Assembly (NCBI RefSeq): GCF_006152145.1
Contig: NZ_VDFV01000001.1
Span: forward strand, 480,941 to 544,940
DNA from: Rubellimicrobium roseum
GTDB lineage: Bacteria > Pseudomonadota > Alphaproteobacteria > Rhodobacterales > Rhodobacteraceae
Length of the DNA: 64,000 nucleotides
Direction of reading: 5' to 3'
Below, one piece after another: positions 56,941-64,000 of this stretch. Positions within the stretch are counted from its first letter, which is position 1, and each line of letters starts with the position of its first letter. The notes under the pieces are model-generated. The model did not search any database and was not told where the DNA came from. It was given only the letters and a program-made list of their open reading frames with translations. The translations under genes were made by a program, and so were the position numbers.

Positions 56941-57490
56941 CGGACTCTCCCTGACGAAGAGGAGCGAGGGCAGGCAGGACGTCGAGGTGAAGATCGAAGA
57001 GGATGCAGGCGTCATGCGTGATCCGGTCGGCTTCAGTCCCTTGATCCGGCATTTGCAGCAGTTCGGCGCAGAACTTGCGCCAAGCCGCCGTGGGTGGCGT
57101 CGTTCCCAGATAGCGTCCGGCACCCGCGACCGCGGCATCCGTGGCCCCCAGCCAGCGCCTGTGCAGGACCCGCGTTCCCAGGCGTGAGCCCAGAAGAATG
57201 TAGTGGACGGCCGTTGCATCGAGCCGTCGTTCTGTGGCGGGCCGGACGGCCTTCAGGTCCAGATGGCGCAGGTCCGCCTGGAGCGCTCCTATCATGGATC
57301 TCCGGAGACGCTCGGCATCCTCGGCGTGCCGCCCTGGCCCACATCGGACAGCAAGCAGAACCGACAGCTGCGACCTGAGAAAACGGCCAAGGTCGACGGT
57401 CTGTCTCAGGTCCAGTACCGAATAGGCGTCATCGACGCGCTCGTGCCAAGGCGCGGTGTCAGCGCGCAGACGATCCCGTAAGGTGGTCAT
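56930..57490 (-). CDS. bphO: Heme oxygenase (biliverdin-producing)
   Basis: 186 residues. Family features: the proximal heme ligand region TAPWHERVDDAY (His16), then mostly helical sequence with the distal-helix LGSRLGTRVLHRR. This is the BphO-type heme oxygenase that produces biliverdin IX-alpha, the chromophore of the adjacent phytochrome. Its 3' end overlaps the bphP start by 11 bases. The start is ATG 57490, immediately after a TTG that could also serve; the ribosome binding site is weak. Confidence 0.88.
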   Translation of the reverse strand: MTTLRDRLRADTAPWHERVDDAYSVLDLRQTVDLGRFLRSQLSVLLAVRCGPGRHAEDAERLRRSMIGALQADLRHLDLKAVRPATERRLDATAVHYILLGSRLGTRVLHRRWLGATDAAVAGAGRYLGTTPPTAAWRKFCAELLQMPDQGTEADRITHDACILFDLHLDVLPALAPLRQGESDAA

Positions 57491-58046
57491 CAAGGGGCTC
57501 GGTGAGGTCGGCCAGGGTCAAAAGGGTTTCGTTATGCAACCCGGTATGGTCCAACACGCCCCACAGGAATGCCTGAGAGGGGCCGATAGTTCCCGAACGA
57601 CAGAGCAAAAGTTTACAGATCCTGCGTTGGTCGGGCGCCCATCGGGCGCAGACTCCCGGCCGGGCAGGTCCTCGGCTTCCGCAAGGCACCAGCTTAGCCT
57701 TGCCGAGGGGCAATCCAATTTATGACCATCAAAGAGGTAGAAATCACTGCTATAGCGAGGGCGGCCATAATCATGCGATATTGACGGAGATGAGGGTTAA
57801 GACTCGGTGAGCGGGGTATCGAGCTCGGCCATCGCTTCGACCTGAATAGGGCAGTGCTGGAGCTGTCACTCGTCGGCAAACCCAAGCAGAACCGCGCAGA
57901 TGAGTCGGAGGATGTTGTCCTCGGTGGGGAGTCTCGATGACATCGCCCCCCGTCTCATCTCCTTGAGGCTCTCGAGTGGTGTAGGACTGCACGATTCAGC
58001 GAGACACCTTCGATGATCTCCGGCGAGGAGAAGGAGAGTGTCGTCG
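57491..58046. other. Intergenic region upstream of bphO
   Basis: About 550 bases. It should hold the promoter of the phytochrome operon (minus strand). 57,700-57,800 is AT-richer. A possible left end of the truncated insertion element lies near 57,975, but I cannot identify the terminal repeat. No gene is called; a minus-strand open frame at 57694-57885 ends in a hydrophobic stretch but has no start signals. Confidence 0.4.
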
Positions 58047-58178
58047 ATGATTAACGATCAGCGGGAGATCCGCTGCAAGCTGCGGATCCTGGAGCACGCC
58101 CAGATCAGCGGGGCCGTCAGCCGAACGTGCCGCTCCTTCGGAGTGGGCCGGGCCAGCCTCTCACGGTGGCAGCAGGCC
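58047..58178 (+). pseudogene. Truncated IS481-like transposase (N-terminal fragment)
   Basis: MINDQREIRCKLRILEHAQ followed by SGAVSRTCRSFGVGRASLSRW is the N-terminal helix-turn-helix of IS481/IS3-related transposases common in alphaproteobacteria. It starts after a strong AAGGAG and stops being transposase-like at about residue 44, where the sequence changes to the antisense of a glycosyltransferase gene. No catalytic DDE region remains. Confidence 0.65.
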
Positions 58179-58650
58179 GCAATCGCGGACGCCGTCCTCT
58201 TCCAGCATGTCGATGTTTTGCAGGATCGACGGCAGTCTCTGGGCCGTCCAGTGCCAGTAGTTGTTGGTCGAGGCGTGGCCGCCCACGATCCAGACCCGGT
58301 CGTTGGGGAGCGTCTCTCGCCGGTTGGCCCGAGCAGGACCGTTCGGCCCGCTTATGCACGTTCCCGGTCAGGTGGCGCGATTGCCGGATGAACCGGTTTC
58401 CGGCGCAGAGGACCATGCCCAAGCCGAACATCGTGACGCCCTGCGCCACGAAGGACCAAGGCCGCGGCTGGTCCCAGAAGACGAAGCGCCCGAAGTCGCA
58501 GAAGGATGCATTGTTGGCGTCGCTGACGGACGTCCCCCGGACTATGTGGAACGCCAGGTTGGCCTCGTTCCCGGACTGGTAGCGATGCGTGCGGATCTCG
58601 CTGCACCCCTGCCAAGGCTAGTCGACGGCGACATAAAGCTCTTTGTTCAT
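58170..58650 (-). pseudogene. Broken GT61 (DUF563) glycosyltransferase gene
   Basis: On the minus strand, starting with ATG 58650 (MNKELYVAVD) there is an in-frame stop after ten codons; the frame then continues naturally (GCSEIRTHRYQSGNEANLAFHIVRG, WSFVAQGVTMFGLGMVL) to about 58350, where a frameshift is needed to reach DRVWIVGGHASTNNYWHWTAQRLPSILQNIDML. The NYWHW..QRLP motif is characteristic of GT61/DUF563 enzymes (NYYHWLxExLPRL). The remaining two thirds are missing; the gene runs into the transposase fragment. It lies downstream of the sulfotransferase and glycosyltransferase genes on the same strand, so it was the third gene of that group. Confidence 0.6.
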
Positions 58651-58712
58651 GACGGCTTTCGGGGTTCAGGTGAAGCGTGGCTCGGCGGCCGGAGCCGGCC
58701 CTTGGGCCCGGG

Positions 58713-60065
58713 TCAGGTCCGGCGCAGCAGGAGATTGGTTCTGCGCAGGGGCGCCGTGATCCGCCACGAGGTGCTCGACCGCAGCGCCGACACCTGAGCC
58801 TCGGCCTTCTTCCGGCGCGAGCTCTCGTCCGCAAGATGCTTCTGGGTCTTGACCAGTTGCCTCGTCAGGATCGCGACCTCGTCGCTGGATCGCGCGGCCT
58901 GGATGCGCAGCCCTTTGGCCTCGGCCTCCAAGTGCCGCAGGCGATCGGCCTGCTCCTCGACGGCGGCCTCGGCGTCCGCCCGCGATCGGTCGAGGTCGCG
59001 GATGCGGTCCTGGGCCTCGGCCAACGTGCGGCTGACCTTGTCCCGCTCGGGCTCGAGGGCACCGAGCTTGGTTCGCAACTCGGCGACCTGCTGCTCCAGC
59101 GCGGCCTTATCCTTGGATGCGCCATCGAGGTCGGCCCGCAGCCGCCCGCCTTCCCGCTCGAACTCTCCCGCACAGGCCACAAGACGCAGCGCCAGGTCCA
59201 CGATCGGCCCGAGGACGGGGGTCGCCGCCTCGAGTTGCGCGGCGACGGCGTCCAGCCGGGCATGGTCGACCTCGACTTCGCCCGACTCGGCCCAGGTATC
59301 GAGGATCGCACGGACCTCCTCGAGCCAGGGATCGAGGGCACCGGCCGGCGCCGCAGAGTCGCGCTCCCTGCGGTGATGGCGCAGGTCGGGGCTTAGGAAC
59401 CTCGACACCTCGGCCTGGGCTCGGTCCGGGGACTTGGGCCAGCGGATGCCCAGCCCTTCGGTGATCCGGCCGACCGTCTGCCTCCAGTCGCGCAGAAGCC
59501 CCTCGTAGCTGACGAAGACTCGGGACAGGCCGCGGGTGGCGCGTTCGGCGTCCAAGACGTGCCGCAGCCATAGGAGACGGCCGATCTCGGGCGGGAGTCC
59601 GTCGCGCCGCTGCAGCGACTGCGACACCTCGGCCGGGTCGCGATGCGTGTGGACCACCACGGGCGCGTAGCCTACCCCCGCGAGCGCCGACCGCCAGAAG
59701 GGGAAGAGACGGCAGATGCGGGGATCCTTGAGGAGCGCCAGGCGGCTCTGGCCCCACTCGCCGGACAGGACCTCGTGCGCCCGGTCCAGCATTGTTTCGG
59801 CGGCAAAGGAGTCGAGCCAGCCCCGGTCAAAGGGGCACCAGTCGCTCCAAGAGGAGCTCGCCGAGCGCAGGATCGCGTCGTTCAGCCGGCAGACCTCGAC
59901 CGACTCGAAATGGCCAACCGGGTTGTTGCGAGTGGCCGGCATGAGATTCTGGGGCAGCTCCGCGCCCATAATGTGGAGCACCCCTGCCAAGGCGGACGTC
60001 CCGGACCGGTGCATGCCGAGAACGACAAGCGCCCGGCGCTCCCGCTGTTGGTTCGTTGATGTCAC
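58713..60065 (-). CDS. Sulfotransferase-like protein with C-terminal coiled coil
   Basis: 450 residues. PAPS-binding P-loop VLGMHRSGTSALAG (residues 15-28), later SRLALLKDPRICRLFPFW and the 3'-phosphate-binding-type motif HTHRDPAEVSQSL, as in bacterial carbohydrate sulfotransferases. Residues 300-430 are a long coiled coil (KDKAALEQQVAELRTKLGALEP and further), ending in an Arg-rich tail that resembles ends of glycosyltransferases (STSWRITAPLR). It is encoded directly after the large glycosyltransferase and may sulfate or handle the glycan it makes. GTG 60065 is chosen for GAGGAG 9 bases upstream; ATG 60089 is an alternative without ribosome binding site. Confidence 0.8.
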   Translation of the reverse strand: MTSTNQQRERRALVVLGMHRSGTSALAGVLHIMGAELPQNLMPATRNNPVGHFESVEVCRLNDAILRSASSSWSDWCPFDRGWLDSFAAETMLDRAHEVLSGEWGQSRLALLKDPRICRLFPFWRSALAGVGYAPVVVHTHRDPAEVSQSLQRRDGLPPEIGRLLWLRHVLDAERATRGLSRVFVSYEGLLRDWRQTVGRITEGLGIRWPKSPDRAQAEVSRFLSPDLRHHRRERDSAAPAGALDPWLEEVRAILDTWAESGEVEVDHARLDAVAAQLEAATPVLGPIVDLALRLVACAGEFEREGGRLRADLDGASKDKAALEQQVAELRTKLGALEPERDKVSRTLAEAQDRIRDLDRSRADAEAAVEEQADRLRHLEAEAKGLRIQAARSSDEVAILTRQLVKTQKHLADESSRRKKAEAQVSALRSSTSWRITAPLRRTNLLLRRT

Positions 60066-60159
60066 AGCAAGCTTCTCCTCGTCTTGCATCGCACGGGGCC
60101 GGCCCCGGACCGTAGACCCGCCGGGGACGCGTCCCGGGTGGATGTCATCCTGGCGGCGC

Positions 60160-63100
60160 TCAGAACACGTCCCACGGGGCGGACCGGTAGCCCAGCCGCG
60201 CCGCCGTCTCCACATCCCACTGGTTGCGGCGGAACATCATCTCGAAGCTGTTGTCCCCCTGCCCGGTCTCACGCAGTTGCTCGGTCGCCTGCTGCAGTTT
60301 GTGGATGAAATGCGAGTCCGGCACGTAGAACATCCGATAGTTCGTCAGGTTGAGCATCATGTCGGAATAGACGCGGTCGGACCGGTAGTGGCGGCCGTAC
60401 TCGGCGTCGAGCGGGCCGATGGCGTCGATGACCTCGCGGCGGATGTAGACGGCGAAGAACGGGGCATAGACCAGCTCCAGCCCGCGCCCATCATGGAAGA
60501 CGGGGATGTCGGCGACGTTCTGGTGGATGGCCGAGACGTTCACGTCACAGGGGTAGTTCGCCGAGACGTAGGGGACATGGCTCCGGAGCGTCCGGGTGCC
60601 CGCAGGAAGGATCTGGCGCGGGACGGTCATGCCGGCGTCGGACCGTGCGAGGCAGGCCCGCTGGAGGGACTGCACTGCGCCCGGCTGCGCGATGGCATCG
60701 TTGTTGAGCAGGAGAATGTCGGCATCCGCGCGCGACCGGGCGATCCCGACGTTCACGGCGTAGGTGAAGCCGTAGTTGAAGTCTAGCGGGACGAAGACGA
60801 TACGGCCGGCCCCGTGCTCGGCCGCCAGGAACTCGCGCACGGGCTCGGAGGACAGGTTGTCCACGACCACCACATCGAGCTTGCCGCCCCAGTCGCGCGC
60901 TTGGAGCGCCGTGAGGCACTCACGCAGTTCGTCGAGCGACTCCCAGTTGGGGATGACGACGCTTACGGGGCGGTCGAGCTCGGCCCGGTCCAACTCGGCC
61001 AGGCGCTTCGCCTTGCGCTCTGCTAGGCGGCTCCGGAGCCGGTCCCGATTGACCTCCATGTCGGTGCCACCGGTGATAGTGTTCTCGATGCGGTTGTAGT
61101 AATAATGGCAGAGGAGCATCGGGATCGAGTAGACTCGGCCCAGTTCTGCCGCCCGCAGCATTAGGTCGTGATCGACCAAACGGCGCAAGCTCTCGTCGAA
61201 CCCGCCCAGCAGGCCAAGGAAGGACCGCCGGTGCGAGATGACGTTGTTGTCGATGTAGTTCCGGTTCTCGAGAAGGGCTGGATGGAAGTGCCCGTAGCGG
61301 ATCGCCATCGGCTCCGTGTGGTAGCCTTCATAGAGCAGGACCCCCGAGTAGATGAGATCGGCTTGCGGCAGTTCGTCGAAGGCGCCGGCTTGGGCGGCGA
61401 GGTAGCGTTCATCCCAGGCGTTGTCGCTGTCGAGGTAGCAGATGATCTCGCCCCGCGCCGCCCGGAGCGCGGCGTTGCGGGCCGCCGCGACGCCTCGGTT
61501 CTGGCCGAGCTCCAGGAGCCGGATGCGGGGGTCCCCGATGGCGCGCACGACCGCCACGCTGTCGTCGCGGCTGCCGTCGTCCACGACGAGAAGCTCGAAG
61601 GCGTCGTAACTCTGCCGCAGCACCGATTCGATGGCCTTGGCCACGACGCCCGCGCGGTCGAACATCGGCATGACGACCGAGATCAGGGGCTTCGGCTCCA
61701 GCGCCAGCCCTCGCTGCGTGAGGCGGTTAGCGATGCCCTCCATAACGGCGAAGGCGCGCTTGTCGGCCTCGACGAAGGGAAGATCGATCTGGGGCCGGGT
61801 CATCGATGACTTGAGGAAGCCCTGAAAGTCCTTGTAGCTCCGCGTGGGCTTGTCCCAGGTTCCGGTCGCGCGGTGGAGCTCCCTGCCCGTGGCCCGGTCG
61901 ATTAGCACCATCTCGTGCGGCTGGCCGTTCGCCAGCGCGTCTGGCGCGGATACCACAAAGCCGTGCCGGCCCTGGTTGATCCCGTTGCTGCGCAGGTCGG
62001 CCTGGAACTGGTCGGCCGTCACGTGGATCTCGTGGGCACCGATGCGGATCAGGCCCTCGCGCGGCGTGTCGTCCCCCTGCACGGCAATCCATCCGCTAAC
62101 CCGGCCCGTCGAGGGATTGGCCCGGACCCGTCCGCGCGGCGGGGGCGGCGTGGTGACGTAGTCAGGAAAGGCGATCCGCCCAAGCAGGTCGGCCATCATG
62201 ATGCGGCTGCGCCCGCCATCCGCGGGGAAGCCCGGCCCTTCGGTCACGGACCCAGCGGACTGCTCGACGTCGTGGAGCAGGACCCGTCCGCCCTTCAGCG
62301 TCGCGATCATGCCGAAGACGTGCTCAGCGCAATGGGCGATGGTGGCGTCGTCCCGATAGGCCGCGGACGTGAATTTCATGCCGTCGAGGGCCCGGACAAT
62401 CTCCTGCAGCGCCGATCCCCGGATCCAGAAGCAGGTGCCGCCGATGAATCCCCAGTCGGAGGCCCGGAAATCGAAGCCACCGATCAGGGGGCCGAAGACC
62501 CGCTCCAGCGTCTCGGCGTTGCTCCAAAGGTAGGAGGGCCCGTGCAGGTAGAGCTGCCGCGACCCCGCCAGCACGAGGCGCGGGTCCTCCGCGAACGCCT
62601 TGATCGTCCGGCGCACCTGCCCCTTGCTGGCCAGCACCCCGCGCAGGAGCGCGTGCCGCCAGCGCAGCGGCTCATTCGCATCCTTCTTGGTATGGACCTT
62701 GCAGATCGCCTCGTAGCGTCCCAGGTCCACCAGCCGGGCGAGCACGACCAGCGCGCCCACGTCTTGGCCGGCATTGGGAACCGCGACCAAGCGGGCCTCG
62801 GGAAAGGACCGGCGCAGGAACTCGACCGCCTTCGCGTCGAGGCCCTCGGGATGGGTGACGAACTGGTCGGCCCCGGCCGGGAAGTTGGCGGCATAGCGCA
62901 CGAGGTCGCCCACGACGTCGAGGTGGAAGGCATGGACGACCAGCGCGACCCGGCCTTGGTTCGCGCGGGCGAGATGGCCCTGGGCGCATCCGGTCTGGAG
63001 GTAATGGACGAGGGGATTGACCCCCGACGCCGCGACGTCTGGGTGGGAGTCGAGGTAGAAGGCGGTCTCGAAATGCGGGGACGGATCGCGCCGCAGGAGC

Positions 63101-63291
63101 GCGCCGAAGCGCAGGAAATGCTTCAGGGGGTCGAGCCCGACACTGGTCACGTCCGGGTACTGCGCGCAGTACCAGTCGGCGTCGAAGAGTCCGCTGGATC
63201 GGATGCGGGCCCTGATGTCTGGCTTGCCGTTCGGCAGAGCGGAGGAGCTTGCGCCCTGCTTGCCCTGCCCGCGCACGTCCGAATTTTTCAT
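60160..63291 (-). CDS. Three-module glycosyltransferase (RgpF-like plus two GT2 domains)
   Basis: 1043 residues, soluble. Residues 30-115 hold short repeats of the form FDADWYCAQYPDV...DPLKHFLRFG and FYLDSHPDVAASGVNPLVHYLQTG; 115-390 is a rhamnan-synthesis RgpF-like domain (YEAICKVHTKKD, PSYLWSNAETLERVFG, GGTCFWIRG); 534-770 a first GT2 domain (ISVVMPMFDRAGVVAKAIESVLRQ, VVDDGSRDDS, CYLDSDNAWDERY); 770-1040 a second GT2 domain (VSVVIPNWESLDELRECLTAL, LNNDAIAQPG). Such proteins build O-antigen or capsule chains, adding two or three different sugars. No good ribosome binding site precedes ATG 63291. Upstream gene of the sulfotransferase and of the broken GT61 gene. Confidence 0.88.
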   Translation of the reverse strand: MKNSDVRGQGKQGASSSALPNGKPDIRARIRSSGLFDADWYCAQYPDVTSVGLDPLKHFLRFGALLRRDPSPHFETAFYLDSHPDVAASGVNPLVHYLQTGCAQGHLARANQGRVALVVHAFHLDVVGDLVRYAANFPAGADQFVTHPEGLDAKAVEFLRRSFPEARLVAVPNAGQDVGALVVLARLVDLGRYEAICKVHTKKDANEPLRWRHALLRGVLASKGQVRRTIKAFAEDPRLVLAGSRQLYLHGPSYLWSNAETLERVFGPLIGGFDFRASDWGFIGGTCFWIRGSALQEIVRALDGMKFTSAAYRDDATIAHCAEHVFGMIATLKGGRVLLHDVEQSAGSVTEGPGFPADGGRSRIMMADLLGRIAFPDYVTTPPPPRGRVRANPSTGRVSGWIAVQGDDTPREGLIRIGAHEIHVTADQFQADLRSNGINQGRHGFVVSAPDALANGQPHEMVLIDRATGRELHRATGTWDKPTRSYKDFQGFLKSSMTRPQIDLPFVEADKRAFAVMEGIANRLTQRGLALEPKPLISVVMPMFDRAGVVAKAIESVLRQSYDAFELLVVDDGSRDDSVAVVRAIGDPRIRLLELGQNRGVAAARNAALRAARGEIICYLDSDNAWDERYLAAQAGAFDELPQADLIYSGVLLYEGYHTEPMAIRYGHFHPALLENRNYIDNNVISHRRSFLGLLGGFDESLRRLVDHDLMLRAAELGRVYSIPMLLCHYYYNRIENTITGGTDMEVNRDRLRSRLAERKAKRLAELDRAELDRPVSVVIPNWESLDELRECLTALQARDWGGKLDVVVVDNLSSEPVREFLAAEHGAGRIVFVPLDFNYGFTYAVNVGIARSRADADILLLNNDAIAQPGAVQSLQRACLARSDAGMTVPRQILPAGTRTLRSHVPYVSANYPCDVNVSAIHQNVADIPVFHDGRGLELVYAPFFAVYIRREVIDAIGPLDAEYGRHYRSDRVYSDMMLNLTNYRMFYVPDSHFIHKLQQATEQLRETGQGDNSFEMMFRRNQWDVETAARLGYRSAPWDVF

Positions 63292-64000
63292 TTATGTCGC
63301 CGCTTCGCCCTATTGATCGCAGCGGGATCGTGGTGCCCGCAAGGGCTTCCCGTACATAGCTTTCGATTCCCGCGCAATCGGATCCGGAGAGCATTTATCT
63401 CCTTAGGGTAGCATAGCGATCAGGGCGGAACAGCCGTTCGATCGCTCGCTAAGGCAGCGCCGCCTCGATGTTGCCGCCGGCGACGGTCATGGCGTTGCCA
63501 GTGGTTCTCTCGGCGAGGGCCAGCATCACCGCGTCCGTGTCACCGCCCTGAACGGCTCCAGCTCTCGGCACACCTGTCGCAGAAGCCGTGGCAGAGGCCC
63601 GTCCAGAACAAGGACACGTCCAAGCCTCAATTGCCTCATGCAACAGAGCACTCCATTTCTTCAAGATTGTGACTATCACCATGACGAACCGAATGGCGTC
63701 TATCGCTACAGTTGGCGGTCGCCACCATCGCGGTCTTGCTTCCAATAGGAATGAAAGGCATTTCCCGCTCCGCAGGCACGACGCGTGCACGAGATGAAAG
63801 CGTGCCTGATATGACCATCTCGGACGTCCGCAGATCGGAGACTTGCCAGCATGGCAGGAGACGATTGGGCCTTCCCCAGGGATCGGCTCAGGGGTCAATT
63901 CTATTATCGGAAGTCCCGGCTTCTGGAGATTAGGTTCAGGACCCATTGATCTGCTCGCTCCCGCTGTGACGGTGTGATTCAAGCTCCCGGTCTGAGGGGG
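63292..64000. other. End region of the window, almost without genes
   Basis: About 700 bases. 63292-63448 probably holds the promoter of the large glycosyltransferase gene. Apart from the dehydrogenase remnant at 63449-63556 I see no supported gene; open frames on both strands give compositionally poor translations. Confidence 0.4.
63449..63556 (-). pseudogene. C-terminal remnant of a short-chain dehydrogenase
   Basis: The last 35 codons of a minus-strand frame read QGGDTDAVMLALAERTTGNAMT then VAGGNIEAALP and a stop. TTGxxxTVDGGNIxAAL is the typical C-terminus of SDR proteins, especially of the bifunctional aldolase/dehydrogenases of the RhaD type. Upstream of it the frame loses this character and no start or catalytic region is seen, so only the end of a gene is left. 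Confidence 0.4.

Noticed and set aside
57694..57885. Small minus-strand frame ending in a hydrophobic segment (MIMAALAIAVISTSLMVINW)
   Set aside because: Could be a small membrane protein, but the ATG closest to the segment has no ribosome binding site and there is no supporting context.

Overview
The DNA is very GC-rich and gene-dense, with short or 4-base gene overlaps and strong third-position GC. The gene content (Dxs, a CtaG-type cytochrome oxidase operon, a bacteriophytochrome with heme oxygenase, a CopG/PHB-type esterase pair, an ECF42-like sigma factor, and RTX proteins without signal peptides) points to an aerobic alphaproteobacterium, most likely of the Rhodobacterales or a close relative. 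That placement is inference; no rRNA or tRNA gene is visible in the window.

Layout. 1-8.3 kb: a hybrid histidine kinase cut by the window edge, a thioredoxin-reductase-like flavoprotein, dxs, and a DGPF/YCII protein followed by an ECF42-like sigma factor. 8.4-13.6 kb: a sugar ABC transporter (binding protein, permease, ATPase) with a dehydrogenase resembling 2-keto-3-deoxy-L-fuconate dehydrogenases, and a divergent IclR regulator. 13.9-18.1 kb: an esterase of the PHB depolymerase family, a CopG-like protein, a cold-shock protein and a fatty acid desaturase.

18.1-43.5 kb is the most interesting part: a variant Pel exopolysaccharide locus. In order it holds a very large RTX protein with an intact polysaccharide deacetylase (CE4) motif set, then glmM-glmS-galE (precursor supply up to UDP-GalNAc), a secreted GH114 glycosidase, a PelB-like TPR protein, a PelA-like protein whose CE4 active site is lost, a divergent OPX/SLBB export protein, then pelD-pelE-pelF-pelG overlapping by 4 bases, a CsgD/LuxR-type regulator, and after a gene-poor stretch a second GH114 protein fused to RTX repeats. 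Compared with the classical pelABCDEFG operon, PelA is split, PelB lacks its barrel, PelC is not seen, PelD lacks the GGDEF module, and two accessory enzymes appear designed for type I secretion. My working model is that hydrolase and deacetylase activities have been moved from the periplasmic PelA to separately secreted proteins.

43.5-45.2 kb is gene-poor and carries a probable frameshifted gene. 45.2-50.8 kb is a five-gene oxidase operon (CuA/cytochrome c subunit II, a fused subunit I-III, a small membrane protein, CtaG, triheme cytochrome c). 51.6-57.5 kb is a light-sensing operon: heme oxygenase, bacteriophytochrome kinase with receiver, hybrid kinase. 58-63.3 kb holds surface-glycan genes (a three-module glycosyltransferase, a sulfotransferase-like protein) ending in a broken GT61 gene next to a truncated transposase. 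The final 0.7 kb contains only the tail of a dehydrogenase gene.
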